Shown here: positions 1 to 12,785 of the stretch, one piece after another
Numbering within the stretch: the stretch's first letter is position 1
Layout of the letters: each line of letters opens with the position of its first letter
From: Enoplolaimus lenunculus
Taxonomy: Eukaryota > Nematoda > Enoplea > Enoplida > Thoracostomopsidae
Assembly (NCBI GenBank): GCA_030248215.1
Contig: JASANG010002935.1
Coordinates: forward strand, 62,001 to 126,000
DNA: 64,000 nucleotides
Reading direction: 5' to 3'
Notes under the pieces: generated by a model
Seen by the model: the letters and a program-made list of their open reading frames with translations, nothing else
Database searches by the model: none
Told to the model about the DNA's origin: nothing
Translations under genes and position numbers: made by a program

Positions 1-2390
1 CTTTGGAAATGCCGTTCTTTGACAAAGTGAAACCAAGATACTCCACCTTGTCTTGTGCGAAAACGCATTTTTCGCGTCGACATCGGAGTCCCTTTTCGTC
101 AAGACGTGGTAACAGTTGTCGTAAATTGTCAAGATGATTTTGACGATCAGCGCCGCTTACTAGGATATCATCGAGATAAACGGCGACACCTGGAAGATCG
201 GCGGTAAGCTGCTCCATGATCTGTTGAAAATATCCGGGAGCGGATTTGATACCAAACGGCAGCCGCATTTGAAGCAAAACGCCTCGATGTGTGCTAAGCG
301 CCAGCTTTTTCTGACTTTCGGGCGACAGCTCGATTTGATTGTAAGCGTCGGCGAGATCGATTTTTGTAAAACCGCATCCACCTCCGAGACGACGCATTAG
401 CTCATCGGGCAACGGCATCGGTTGTCGATGATCCTCGAGCTGTGGGTTAACCGTCACCGAATAGTCGCCACATACCCGAATTGTGCGATTTGATTGACCC
501 GGAAGCGCCGGCTTACGAATTGGAACCACTGGAGTACCGTCGTTGTTGAAACTTGTTGGCTTCCAAACGCCTCGTCGAATTCCGGCATCGTACGCCTGAT
601 TGAGGTCGTCCAGGATAGCTAACGGAACGGCTCGTGGTTTGCAAAAGATTGACCGCGATCCCGGCTTGAACTTGACGTCGAGCTGCATCCCTTTGAGGCA
701 CCCCAACTCGGCCTTGAAAACGTCAGGGAATTCGGCTACGATCTCGTGACATTGTTGTTGGAATTGAGTGCCGGAACCGATTGCAGCGATTGATTGCGGT
801 TGACCGGCATCGGCACACTCCAAGCCGACTCGTTTACGAAGTAACGATGTGACGTCGACACCCAATGTGACAATGCCATCGCGGCCCAGGATATTGAGAT
901 TGCCCTTCGACGCCACCGTGAATGAAATCGACTTGGCCGGTCGTTGATTGACGGAAACGGATGCATTGAAAACCCCATTGACCGGCAGTTGATCGCCTGT
1001 TGCACCCTCGTATCGACTTGTCGTTGGTTGCAACTTTGGCTTTCCCAACGTCGACCAAACTTGCTCGGTGCAAAAGTTGTCGCCGGCGCCGGTATCTACC
1101 TCGAACTCGAACGGATGGCCGTTGATTTCGACTTGTTCCTGCAATTGTGGAACCTGATTGATCGCCTTGATTGTGTCGATCGTTTTTATTGACTTGACCG
1201 GCTGCGAATTTTGGGCAGGCACACCGCGCTTTTTCTTGAGGCATACCTTTTCCAAATGCCCTGTGATGCCGCAATGATGGCAGGTCGTGTCTTTGTAGGA
1301 GCAGTCGGTACCTTTGTGGCGTTTGCGCCCGCATCGACCACACGTACCTGGCGGAAATACAACCTTTGTCGTCGTCGTCGAACCTGACGCAGGATTCGAC
1401 CCTTTGACTGAATTTGACGACGACTTCTTCGACTTGATTGGAAGGATCGACTTGGATCGGGACCCGTACACCGTTTCCTTTGCCACCCTTGCCGCTTCTT
1501 CGGTCTCTAGGGCGATTGCGATTGCCTTGGCAAATGTCAACTCGTCGTCTGGGACTTTGAACACCGCCTTGAGGACTGCCTCGTTGCCGACCGTGCAGAT
1601 GAATCGCGTGCGGAGAGCTTCGTCTTGCGGGTCCTTGATTGAAGAGAAATCGCAGGTCGCTGCGCCCTGTCGAATTCGCGCCGCCAATTCCTGAATCGTC
1701 TCGCCCGGTTTGCGTTGCGTATCGGACCAAAATTTGAACCTTTCTCGAACGACGTACCGTTTCGGGTCGAATTGCACCTTTCGTGGGCGTTTGTTGAGCC
1801 GCCATGTTTCCCAAAGTTTTGTAGATAGCGTTCGATTGATTTGTCAAAAACACCTGGGCTTGTCGCTCGTTCGGAATGGAATGCGCACCCACGAACGTAT
1901 TGAATCGGGCCCAGTAGTCGGTCCACAATTCCGCGGTCGAATCGAACGGCGTGAACCCGGGAATTGCTGCGGATTGACCCAACGTACCTTGACAATTCGA
2001 CTTTCGGAGCGTTTCGAGCAATTGGTTGTTTTGCTCCTGAAGGAGGGCCATTTGCTCTTTATGCTGTTGTTGTTGTGTCGCCATTTGTTGATGGAACAAC
2101 GCCACTATCTGGCTGATTTCCGACATGTTTGTTTGATAATTACCAACATTAATTAGGAAACTACCGGCATTGACTGCGAAACCCCCGAATAAAAAGTTTT
2201 GCCCGAACTGATTAAGCTAGTAAGACTTGTTGAAAGCCGTCGAAACAGATCAAAACTTGAAATAATAGCCGCAAAAACTGTTTTTAAGCCAGATCTAACA
2301 AAACAAAACCAGTTAAAAACCCTGGTATCGGACGAAACGGCGGAAAAACGATGACGCAAAGTTCGTAAAAATTCCTGATCGCCACTTCTA
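1..2390 (-). mobile_element. Gypsy-type (Ty3/metavirid) LTR retroelement fossil, internal region
   Basis: Read on the minus strand from about 2126 downward, the order is a Gag-like protein (starts MSEISQIVALFHQQMA, with a PFD...W..Y..RF pattern typical of Gypsy/Mag-like Gag), a cysteine/histidine zinc-knuckle region near 1200-1340, an aspartic-protease-like region near 870-1140 with a DTGA motif, and a reverse transcriptase from about 640 to the window edge with a YLDD catalytic box near 160-180. This Gag-PR-RT order and the RT signature place it in the Gypsy group. RNase H, integrase and the far LTR, if present, lie left of the window. A possible primer-binding site starting TGGCGA is near 2360-2380. 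The element looks broken, with a small number of reading-frame breaks, mainly in gag. No age estimate is possible without the second LTR. Confidence 0.85.
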
Positions 2391-2760
2391 TCTGTTGTGT
2401 CTTGAAAGTACCAGATTTATTAAAACAGCAAATGAAACAAGACAATTCCCCAAATGAGAAACTGGGCGTTATCTATAGTCACATAACGCCCACGGGGTCA
2501 TCATGAAGTTCCATCATGTTGTAACAAAATGCATCAGAATCTACCTCTTCATCATGGTTTTTTCGCGGGCATGACGTTCACGTGATATGCAAAACAGATG
2601 TAATATACTGCCACAACACTTCCTTGTTCGTGGAGGTCGACCCCTGACCGTCACATCTTTTTGTGGGCTCACACCGCGGCTGTATGCCCTTGGAATCCCA
2701 TCGTGGTCACCATGTAACGTTGTGTGGTTTTGTGGGAAATGTATGTAAGTGTTATGTTAG
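2385..2760 (-). repeat. Probable 5' LTR of the Gypsy-type fossil
   Basis: This segment lies directly upstream (minus strand) of the gag start and possible primer-binding site, where the 5' LTR is expected. On the minus strand it holds an AATAAA signal near 2415-2420. The outer edge is uncertain: a SINE-like tRNA sequence starts at about 2762, so the LTR must end before that. No partner LTR is available in the window to fix the ends. Confidence 0.4.
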
Positions 2761-2761
2761 T

Positions 2762-2862
2762 GCGAAGCAATTAAAACAATTGACCACGACTGAATTGGAA
2801 CCAGCGACATTTAGCTGACCGGGCCAACGCTCTTACCAACTGAGCTTGAGCTATGGTGGCTC
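2762..2862 (-). repeat. tRNA-derived SINE, family A
   Basis: On the minus strand a tRNA-like A box (TAGCTCAAGCTCAGTTGG) followed by GTAAGAGCGTTGG and a B box (GGTTCCAATTC) are seen, then the tail CGTGGTCAATTGTTTT. A second copy on the plus strand at 41003-41085 shares GGTAAGAGCGTTGG and CGTGGTCAATTGTTT. The stems do not close into a working tRNA, so this is a Pol III-derived short interspersed element rather than a tRNA gene. Confidence 0.6.
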
Positions 2863-2886
2863 TGCTTCAACTACTTGGTTTAGTTG

Positions 2887-3139
2887 AAGAGATGTCCCGA
2901 TGCCAGTATTTTACCCAGGACCCAAGACAGCAAAATGCAGTTAACTTCAAATTTTAGGTATCTTTTGCGAAGCATGTACCTGGATGCACGGTACCGTTTT
3001 TATCATATCGCGTCACGCGACATTTTATTTATGCTCCCATGTTGTGAAGTTACTGTTAATGCGTTTATTGACTAAATTTTTGAAGTGTTTCTGAAGCCAT
3101 TTTAGCAATCTTTTCTGGCCCGGCCCCGGGACATCCCTA
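2887..3139. mobile_element. hAT-type MITE, TAGAGNTGTCCCGG family, copy 1
   Basis: Terminal inverted repeats AGAGATGTCCCGATGCC at the left and GGCCCCGGGACATCCCTA at the right bound a 250-bp non-coding element. The flanks TTTAGTTG and GTTAGTAG agree at six of eight bases, which fits an old 8-bp target duplication of the hAT superfamily. It contains no transposase. Confidence 0.6.
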
Positions 3140-3144
3140 GTTAG

Positions 3145-3458
3145 TAGAGCTGTCCCGAGGCCGGGGCCAGAAAGTGCCGGGGCCGGGGTCAAAATAGTGG
3201 ACAATTTATGAAAATTTTTACTGTTTCACTCGTATCCCATTGTTGTCTATAAAAATGAATTCAAAAACTGATTTGAGATCAGCTCTATGATTTCGAAAAC
3301 AGCATCGCATGTTACACTGACACTTCAAGCGATTTATCTAGCTTTCTATACGTATGAATATGTAGTATTCTAGCGTTTTTATGACATGGAGTTTTATTAT
3401 AGCAAGCAATAATCTTAGCTCCGGCACCGGCAAAAATACTGGCCCCGGGACAGCTCTA
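3145..3458. mobile_element. hAT-type MITE, TAGAGNTGTCCCGG family, copy 2
   Basis: The element starts TAGAGCTGTCCCGAGGCC and ends GGCCCCGGGACAGCTCTA, a clear inverted repeat of about 20 bp. Eight-bp flanks CTAGTTAG and ATAGTTTA agree at five positions. It sits five bases from copy 1, so two members of one family landed side by side. No coding capacity. Confidence 0.65.
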
Positions 3459-3920
3459 ATAGTTTATTATTATATGAGCTGTCTACCAGTGTACAACGCT
3501 GTGTACTGCGTAACTACTATGCAATGTGTATTACGTGTTGACTTTTTTATGTGTGTATAATTCATTCGGGTATTCCATCGTACAATACGCGACAATATGT
3601 TGCGTAAAAAATCTGCATCATTTGGGTATCAAATTGATTTCGGTGAGTTTGCAGGACCGAAAATGATCGCAAATTTATTCCTGTTGCGTTTTTTGAAAAT
3701 TGTTGCCAGCCACCAGACACCCTAAATCAATCAATATTATCTTTTTTAATACAAATTGTTCATATAGTCGCGAAATGTGTATACTTCCGATTCCGCTATA
3801 AATTTGTTGTTCCGATACCGATATATTCCAGTTCCGCTTCGCACCCTGTTTACAGTAGTGTATTTTACATACATAATAGGACAATACGTTTCGTTAGTGA
3901 ACTGGTTATTCTCGTGCGGA

Positions 3921-6900
3921 ATGCCTTCTTCAAACGTGAAGGATCGCCAGCTATTATACAGGCTTATTATCAGGTTGGTGGTATTTGTTTATTGTTCTGT
4001 ATTTAATTTTTGTATTGTTGAATAATTACTCAACTATGTACGTTAAGCGAATGCAAATGTAATTCAGTTGTCAACATTATAAGGGAACAACGGAAGACGA
4101 GGATACCAAAGCTGGGGTTATCCCCGCAAAAGGTGTCTTGTTTCACGCTCACTCTGTTTTGACCTCTGTGTAATAAAACTAGAGTTGCCTCGGGGCCGGT
4201 GGTGAAATCAAGGGGCCGGAGCCGGTACCAACCGGGACCAAGCTAGAACATGTAAAGATAACTATCAACATTAGCTATATACGATATACGTATGTACGTA
4301 ATACGTATGTGGTGGCCAACAGTGTGAAATCTATGTGTTGTGTAGTGTGTACAGCAAACCGTGGGAAATTAAAAAATGCCGCTTGCAGTAATTTTTTGTG
4401 ATTTTCATAGTTTTGTAACGAGAACCGAGCGTGATAGGATGGTTTTTCATGTCAGTCAGTTAAGAATCGTATACAAAAACCCTATAGATTTTAGTCTCGG
4501 TCTCGGCAAGTCTCTGTATTTGGCAGGTGTTGGTCTCGTTTTTAGTTGTGGTTTGAAACTACAGAGACCAGAAGTCGAGCATTCAGCAAATGTATAACTG
4601 TAATGTTGAACCAACTATATAATGGCTGACGAATAGAATTTTTCTTTGAAATTATGAAATTTCATGGTTACGCAATAATAACGAGCAGATATTTTGAATA
4701 AAACGCAGAAAAGCTATGAAAAATTCGAAAATCTATAAAAAAACAAAAAACCACGAAAAACATTTGAAATAGATTATTTTGAAAATTTAATTTTTTTTCG
4801 GTGATGACCAAAAATTGACCGGGACCGAAACTTTTCTTGGCCGGTCTCGGTAGTCAGGTCTCGGCTTTTAACCGAGACTGCCCATCCCAAGTCCCGGCAA
4901 ATAACGTGCTGGCCCCTGTCCCGGATCCGAGCCTTAGGTACCAGTACCGGGGCCAGGCGCCGGGGCATCTCTAATTAAAACATACCCTTCACCTTCATCC
5001 ATTAATCAATTTAAATTCTATTTTTGAAAGGAAATCCGAAACACTTTGATTTTATTGTGACAAAGCACAAGTAGTTTTATTTTTGCAGTTCAAACGTTTA
5101 AGGCATCGTTTTAAAAATTATGGGTCATCCGCATTTATAAGTCACGATAAGGTAAAAAAAATTTCCAGTCTATTCGGTTTGCCCAGGAGCAAAAACAACA
5201 CTATATCTCTGAATTAGGTATTGTGCCGAGGGTGTTTTAAGACCGTGGAATTTGTCCCGAGCCTGTTCGAACGGTATGGCGACAGTAACCCAGTGAAAAA
5301 TAAAGTAAAAAACGTAAATTTTGGCGTCGATTTACTAGCTTAATTGTATGAAATGGCAGTTCAGAGCAGATTAAAATATTCAAAACTTTTGTTAAAAAAT
5401 CTTATTTTTATTTTCGGTAACGGTTAAAAATTGACCGAGACCGAGACAAAAAGTCTCGGTCTCGGTAGGTTGGGTCTCGGTCTCGCGTTTTTGACCGAGA
5501 CCGCCCATCCCTGAGCATAAGCAAAAATAACAGCCTTAATCGTAAGTCGCATCTATTGTAAAGTATCTCGGGAAAACTAAATGCCCTTAAATGTAACATG
5601 GGCCAAACAAAGTTAATACGGAACGCAACGCTATAAAGACATAGAATAGTGAAATAGGGTCGTTGTTAAAGTGTTAAAAATGCATCGAAGTCAGATGCTA
5701 AGCTTTGTCACGTTAACGCTTGGGTACCTGAAGCCATAGTAGGAACAATTGCTAGCTACTTTCTGATCTTTGAATGCCATTAATATAAGATTTGAATTAA
5801 TAAAAGTTTCGGCATTTTTGGTATCCGGTCGCATTATGGTATACGTATATAAGTCGAGTTTTGACGAAATTAACAAATTGCATGTTTTAGCCAGTTGTTT
5901 TATGACGGATATCAACAAATTGCTGTTAGCTTAACTCAAGCGGTTAATGCTTTTCCGTCATGCCCACCATCGGATCGACTTTACTCGTTAGTCAGCCTTG
6001 GAATCAGTGTTGATAATAGTAAGGATGTTTTCCTTATGTTTTGTTTCTTACATCGGTAAAAAAATCGCAATCGAGACCGGGCATGAAAGCTTCGGTCCAT
6101 TTTTGGTCAACACCGCAACAAATTTAAAAATTCAAAATAAACTCTTTAGTGTTTTTTTCGTATAGCTTAACTATGAAAATTCATAGATTCACAGCGATGT
6201 TTTATTTATCAAACATAAATTACTTCAAGAATACAGCCATACATTCGCTGAATTATAGACTTCTGGTAGTGTAATGGGCTTTCCAAAGTCTGCACGCTCT
6301 ATATATCATCTTCTCCGTCTGTCTATCAATCTCTTTCTGGTCTCGGTTCCAAAAACTGAGGCTCAAAGTCCAAGATCGAGACTCTCATCCTTGAAAGGTA
6401 ACGATGGGTTTGGTAGTCGCTACTAAAAGATAAATGAAATTGTTAAAAGTTGAAAATTTTGCAATTGAATTGAACATGCCATAGTAGATGCAGCAGCAAT
6501 GAAAACTCATTTTTGGCAAGAGGTTTGTGTTTGTAGATATTCGAGAAAAAGAGCGCTCAACGGTAATCATTCCTGCTCAAGGTCTTGATCTTGAAAATGA
6601 TGCTGATGGTATGCTAAACTTCGACAGTTGTGGCAATATTCTTTTTTATGTTGTTTTCACCAGAAGACTACAGTTTCGGATTTGGTATTAGCAAATTTCA
6701 AGTTTGGCTAAGGTGTTTTAATTCAAGTCTAAATAAATAAATTCTTTGCTGTCTGAACACGTAATTCTACATCAATTCAACTTTCAAAGACATCAGAATT
6801 AAAATTAAAAAGACTGAGAGCAAAACTTAGTTGTGAAACTGACACAAGTGCATATTTTAAAAGTTACCGAAATCGTCACTATTTTCAGTTACACCAACTG

Positions 6901-9900
6901 CACCAGAGCCTGCCACATACGAAACGATTTACGTAACCGCACACAAGGGATTATGTCGCGCTTCTGCGTTCAGTCCGGAAGGTATCTGATTCGATATTAT
7001 TTGATTTGTGAACAGAACTCGTCTCACAATTAATACGTAATCTTGGTACAAGGGTTGTACCGATGCCAAAATTTTTGCCGATGTTGATTGCATCTTTAGT
7101 AAACCATGCTTAAACAGCAGGTAGGATAGAAGTTCATTATGCGAAGGCTTAAACTCTAGCTACCGTAAACGAGTATAATTTCATGAGAAAGTTTCATTTC
7201 AATTGCTGGTACATGAAAGCATTACATTCGAACCCCTACCTAGTCGTTCTAAGCGGCAGATAAACAAAACTCAGTAACCAACCTGTGCATGCCTCTTCAC
7301 CACTACCATTTAATCAGCGGGTGCCAGTCCATACTTGCAGGGCGAATACGGAAGTACAAGAACGGTCCGGGTTTAGCCAAGTAAACAATAGCACTGAGAA
7401 ACCGTCGGATTCCGTACGTAAAGCTAATTCGACTTCATCGCTTCTGATGGAAATGAACTAGGAAATAAAACGAGCAATCCGCTCTGAAACTACGAAACGA
7501 TGGCACGAGCACCTAGCAAGTTTTAAAAACCACACATCGGTAAAGAAGCTATGGAACACCTTCCGTTCGCTTGATGCTAAAAACAAATATAAGAAAGAAA
7601 ATCGGCATCAAATTCGGCCACAAGACGGTAACAAAGCCCCAAAATATTACACGCCGTTTCATCAACGTCTTCAGTAACGCGGTTCCTCATCACTCGAAAC
7701 AGGTCTTTTGTTCGATCCGTTATAAACATGGATCTTGCAGACATCATCATCATCCTCACAGAGGATATGTTAGCACGTGCAATAGAGGAATCGAAAAACC
7801 AAAGCCATCGCCCCAAAATCTTTGCCCTGCCGAATCCGGTTTTTAATGTCCATCTTAAACACCTCGCCGCGCAGGGGAGTCGTACCGTCAACCTTGAAAA
7901 AGTCCATGATTGTCTCACTTTTGAAACCTGGAAAGGCCGACTGGGTGTAACCTTTGACCCGATGTTCACATTCGGGCCACACTGCAGGGCGGTCGCGGAC
8001 CGTGTACGACAACGCAACGCCATGCTGAAATCACTGGCGGGCTCCAGTTGGGGGCAAGACAAGGAAACGCTGCTGATGGCAGATAAAGCCGTTGGACGAT
8101 CTGTCATAAACTATGCCGCCCCGGTATGGTCGATGGCAGCATCCAAATCCAACATGGAGCGCATACAATCGGCGCAGAAGGCAGCGTTACGTACGGCAAC
8201 AGGATGTCACCTAATGTCGTCAATAGACCATCTCCATCAAGAATGTAAGGTGCTACCGGTGAAGGAGCACAACGCGATGCTCTCAGCTCAATTCACAGCC
8301 GCATGCTTGGATCCCGTCCACCCCTGTCACCACATCATGGAAGAGCCAGCTCCGCCAAGGCGCATGAAACCATCCCTCGCCTCTACCTATGGACAGGTAG
8401 TCCGAAGAGCCAAGAACGATCTGGGCGACAACACGACTCCTGCCGCCATTTCCAAGTGGATACATGGCGACTACGTGCAATCAACGTGTGCAGGATATTC
8501 CAACAACCCCGTGCTCCGCGCCGCAGCGCCGACGGTTTCCGCCGACGAAGCGCACCTGCCTCGGAAGACACGATCGACGCTCGCCCAATTACGATCGGGA
8601 TACTGCCGTCTGTTGAATTCGTACTGCAGCAGACTTGACCCGCAAATACGTGATGATTGCCCGGATTGCCACACGCCGCTGCACGACACGGAACATCTTT
8701 TTAATTGTCCAGCAAATCCTCGCGACGCCACAGTTTTGGACCTCTGGGACAATCCGATACGCGCGGCGGCAGCATTGGAGCTGCCGCTACACTGATGGGA
8801 AAGGAACCGGCTGCTACAACAACATGAAACAAAATCGTATAGACCTGCTTCTCTTTTATGCTCATTTATAAATGTAATGGAAAAATATATTTTTGCCGAA
8901 TTTCTAAATACCTTTTCTATTTGATGCATGTTTGAGCCTATGCTTTGTTTCAGGAAGTTTGATTGCAACAGGATCTTCAGACGCGAGTATCAAAATCTTG
9001 GATGTTGATCGAATGATTCAGCGTGCCAATATGACGCCAGAACAGCTTCAAAACGAACAACAAGCGCTTGAAGTGCATCCAGTTATTCGGACACTGTATG
9101 ATCATGTGGATGTAAGTTGTAAATTTCAGCGGATAAAAGATTGCGTATATGACCATCGAAAAAATACTTTCTAGAAGATTTTTATGTAATTTCCGCGAAA
9201 AACATTTTGTTTTGTTATAAAGAAAACCTTTATTTTAAAAAAATTATAAGCCAAGTAATTAAAAGTTAATATCTGTATTATTAAGCGCGGCTGTAGATAA
9301 CATGACATAACGTTCTCTTTCGTCTTTCTTGTATAATTTTGAATGGCTTGCTATTTCAAACGACCGCTAGAGTTACTGGTCGGCTTGTAGTAATTCGACG
9401 TCTTGAATGGTGGATTAATTTATTTTAAAACGCAAAATCAGACACAGGTGCTCGTTTACTTGAGGAAATCATTCTGTGCTTTTGTTGCTTCGACTGAATA
9501 TTCTGCTTCCTCTGAATAGTGTGATATCCAGTTCGGGGATATTTTCAATATCGTTGTTATCGTTCATTTCTTATTATATTTCATTAGGAGATCCGATGCC
9601 TTGCGTTCCATCCTCGCGAACAAATATTGGCCTCAGGCGGAATGGATTTCACGCTGAAATTTTTCGACTTTTCAAAGTCATCAGTAAAACGTGCGTTTAA
9701 AACAATTCAGGTGAGTGCCGTTATCTTGATAGTATATCTGCTGATTATATTGCTTTCTAACAATTATTTCGGCGGATGTAGGATCTTAATTATTATGACG
9801 ACAATATATAAATTCGTTTAAACGTTAGTTTTTATTTATTCCACGAGTATGGTTTAATTGACAATTTACACAGCTGGAAATTTTAAGTTTGTAAATCCAA

Positions 9901-12785
9901 AATTATTGTGACTGTAACATTCAAAGTCAAAGGTATCTCGGAGCAAGGCGGAACTTTATTGGTACATGTTAATTAGCTTTTTATAGGATTTTATGTTAGT
10001 GTACGTGTAGCTTTGTTATCAATGTTTGTGCGTGAATAGTCTTGTTTCAGGAAGTGGAACCTGTAAGGTCGATCTCGTTTCATCCAAGTGGAGAATACAT
10101 GCTAGTTGGAACTCAGCATAAAACTTGTAAGTCTACGACAACTATGCGAACTCTACAGAGCCATTTGCTAACTACTGTCACCTTTTCATAGACTAATGGT
10201 AGATCTAAAACTGTCCTCTGAACAACCGTCTGTTTTAAGTCATTGCCTGCTTACTGGCGAGAGCATTGTTATAACCAAGCTGACTTTTGTAAACTGTAGC
10301 CCTGAATATATTTTTATAAAATGGATCCAGCTACTCTAAGCAAATAGCTTAGGACCATAACGAAAAGATTAAAAAATGGTTGGTAATATGAAAAAACATT
10401 AATCTGAGTGCATTGCCTGTTAGTTTTTGTACTTATTGTGTTATCATTTTCAGTACGTTTGTACAATGTCGAAACAGCGCAATGTTTTGTGTCTTCGGTT
10501 CCTAGCGATCAACATAGATCTGCCCTTACCGATGTATGTTTTGAGTTATAAATGGGTGATTTAATTTCCGAGCGCATGCTTTGTATTTTTCTTGCCAACG
10601 GTATTTGGTGGACTTAAACTGTGTTTATAGTGAACTTGAGTGACAGGTAAAACTTGGCGTTGCTTATAAACGTACTTTGCATAATGATAAAATAAAAATA
10701 TTGGATGAGGGGTTTATGGTGCTCCAGTTATGTATATGTTGGTGCTCAGCTACTTCTAATGATCGAGTTTTGTGGCTTTGCGACAAAACGATGTTTCATT
10801 GGCAGTTTAAGCTCTATTCACATGTGCTAACTTTTTAACCACAGGCCTTTGCGAATTTGGACAAGAGATCTTCTATACGCATAATTTTGTTTGTTCAGGT
10901 CCAGTACGCAAGCAATGCTCGCTATTATGTGACCGCATCAAAAGACGGCGATATTCGTGTTTGGGACGGTGTTTCAAATCGTTGCGTTAACGTATTTTCA
11001 CGTGCACATGACGGTGCGGAAGTGTGCTCAGCGGCGTTTACAAAGAATTCAAAGGTGAGGAAAATTATACTATTGCAGATAGGGGTTCAGTCTTTAAGTA
11101 GTACACTACTGACAGTATTGCTGAAATTTAATTGAGGTAATGTTGATGCGCAATAAGAGTGGCGATGTAACTTTTGACTATGTTAATGGCGTCCGGCACC
11201 GTTCCACGCCACATGACAAATATAGCGCCATCCTGTGGTGGCGCTACCCCTTACTGTTCGCGGCTTGAGCCCCCGTGCGTGCCGTTGGATGCCACATGAC
11301 AACTATATCGCCATCCTTTGGTGGCCATACGCCTGACTGATCGCGGAGTGAGCCGTCGCACGTAGTATTAAAAAGATTAGCGATGTTTTGTGAAAATAAG
11401 ATGCGACACGTATAAATTTACTAACCGCAGAGCCATAAACAGTCTAAGAGTAAACCAGGGTTGTCACGATAATTGAATCCGTCGCATATTGTAGGCCCAT
11501 AAAATTGAAGTTTTCAGTACATTTTATCGTCTGGCAAAGATTCACTTGTGAAATTGTGGGAAATTGCTGCAAATCGCTGTTTAATTGCGTATACTGGCGC
11601 AGGTGCGACTGGATCTCAAGATCATCACGCTTCAGCAGCTTTTAATCATACAGAGGATTACGGTAGGTGCAGCTGGATTTTTTCGAGAATTCTATACTGT
11701 GAGCTTTAAAGCTTTAAGTATTACTCGTGCAAATTTTGCAAGAATCCCTTGCAGCTGAAAATTCTCCGAAAGAATTTACACCTCAAAGTTGCGCATGAAA
11801 CTTTAGTAAAGGGGTGTTTCAGCAAAATTTGCCTGATGCATGGTACGTGTAAATAATAGGGCTTAAAACTATCCGCCTTCTGGTGATAAAGCAAGGAATT
11901 TTAGAATCGACTTAAGACAAATATTCGCAGGTGTACATCTGGTTTGAACTTTTTGCGAGATTTACGACTATTTTGATGATAAATGTTATGCGCACACTTG
12001 AAAATTCTGGCCAGGACTTCGGATAAAGTCTAGTGTGGTGGGAGTAAATTTTGTCTAATTTTATTTTAGTCATGTATCCTGACGAGAAATCTGGCAGTTT
12101 GTGTTCGTGGGACGCAAGAAATGCCGATCGTAAACGGTTGCTAGCATTAGGTTCGTTCATTGTATGGTGGTGGCGACCATAGTGTTGTTCGTACTGCTTG
12201 CATTGATTGAGCTGTTGTGAAACGATAGTTTAAAAACTTTATTTGCTTAATTCATGATTGCTAAAATGTTTAACAATAAATTAATCAAGCAGCCAACATA
12301 GAGAAGCAGAGTGTTTCAAAGTTTCATTAGGTTCATTGCTAAATCACAAGCGCATCATTATGAAAAAAATTAAAAGTGCTTGTATAGTGTGTTGCTGTTG
12401 TTTCTGTTGTAAACCAACATTCTTTTAAACCTGCTTTTTGCTAGGGAGGAGTGCTCGGAACTTTTTGGGGGCGTTGGTCAGTTTGGTATATTGGACGAAG
12501 TTAGAGCGTCTCGTTTCCCACAGGACAACAATGGAGTAGGCGAGGTTTTAAACTTACGTGTAGGAATATGTTTATGCTACTGTTGCACCCCTCTGGACGT
12601 TTTCAGTTTCATATATTTTTGGGTCAAATTAATAGTAAACTAATAATATGTTACATTTTTGTCATGTTTCAGGGCATACTGCGTTAGTTCGTGGATTTTG
12701 CCATTCCCCAACTCAGGCTGCTTTTATTACGTGCAGTGAAGATTTTCGTGCTCGTTTTTGGTATAGAAAAACGGATATTGAGTAG
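3921..12785 (+). CDS. CSTF1: Cleavage stimulation factor subunit 1 (CstF-50), complete 12-exon gene
   Basis: CstF-50 is the WD40 subunit of the nuclear cleavage stimulation factor that binds the GU-rich element downstream of poly(A) sites. Coding exons: 3921-3973, 5891-6018, 6537-6608, 6889-6981, 8954-9111, 9588-9710, 10051-10126, 10454-10533, 10899-11054, 11518-11662, 12070-12150, 12673-12785. Phases join exactly and the sum is 1278 bp, 425 aa, against 431 aa in human. Residues 1-84 match the N-terminal homodimerisation domain ([19 protein letters not shown]). From about residue 95 come seven WD repeats, with [32 protein letters not shown] and a C-terminal [13 protein letters not shown] that are near-identical to the family. 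All introns are GT-AG; intron 11 has a weak donor, GTTCGT. An AATAAA lies about 20 bp after the stop. Introns 1 and 4 carry hAT relics and a LINE fragment. Orthology is near certain from the sequence. Confidence 0.96.
4180..4973. mobile_element. hAT-type non-autonomous element in CSTF1 intron 1
   Basis: Ends are TAGAGTTGCCTCGGGGCC and GGCGCCGGGGCATCTCTA, and the flanks AATAAAAC (4172-4179) and ATTAAAAC (4974-4981) match at seven of eight bases, a hAT target duplication. The 794-bp interior has no transposase. It includes a segment rich in GGTCTCGG repeats around 4800-4890, shared with 5400-5515. Confidence 0.75.
5395..5520. repeat. GGTCTCGG-rich MITE end fragment in CSTF1 intron 1
   Basis: A run of CGAGACC / GGTCTCGG words in both orientations, closing with GACCGCCCATCCCT, repeats the 4800-4890 segment of the neighbouring hAT element. 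It is probably one end of a related element; the opposite end was not found. The run gives spurious arginine/serine-rich reading frames. Confidence 0.45.
7380..8870 (+). mobile_element. LINE fragment (Jockey/I-like non-LTR retrotransposon), 3' part of ORF2
   Basis: An open frame at 7728-8795 (ATG at 7728) encodes 355 aa typical of the end of a non-LTR reverse transcriptase [27 protein letters not shown], then a zinc-finger CPDC...EHLFNC near the C-terminus and no RNase H domain. Sequence upstream in another frame (from about 7380) reads like the linker between endonuclease and RT, so the copy is internally deleted: the catalytic palm is missing. It lies in the sense direction in CSTF1 intron 4, between exons at 6981 and 8954. 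GC content is visibly higher than the surrounding intron, which suggests a fairly recent insertion. Confidence 0.8.
11160..11375 (+). repeat. Two-unit 83-bp tandem duplication in CSTF1 intron 9
   Basis: The segment CCACATGACAAATATAGCGC at 11209 recurs as CCACATGACAACTATATCGC 83 bp downstream. Each unit holds a small palindrome of the type AGCGCCATCCTGTGGTGGCGCT and ends in a GC-rich stretch ending near CGCGG. It contrasts in base composition with the AT-rich intron around it. Nature unknown; probably a relic of a GC-rich MITE. Confidence 0.5.

Noticed and set aside
7577-8107. 176-aa minus-strand frame
   Set aside because: Shadow of the LINE ORF2 fragment on the plus strand, which has clear reverse-transcriptase C-terminal words.
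12151-12200. Read-through of CSTF1 exon 11 or a 32-bp mini-intron (GACCATAG acceptor)
   Set aside because: Read-through reaches a stop and the mini-intron gives unrelated residues. Splicing from 12150 to 12673 gives the conserved LALGHTALVR join.
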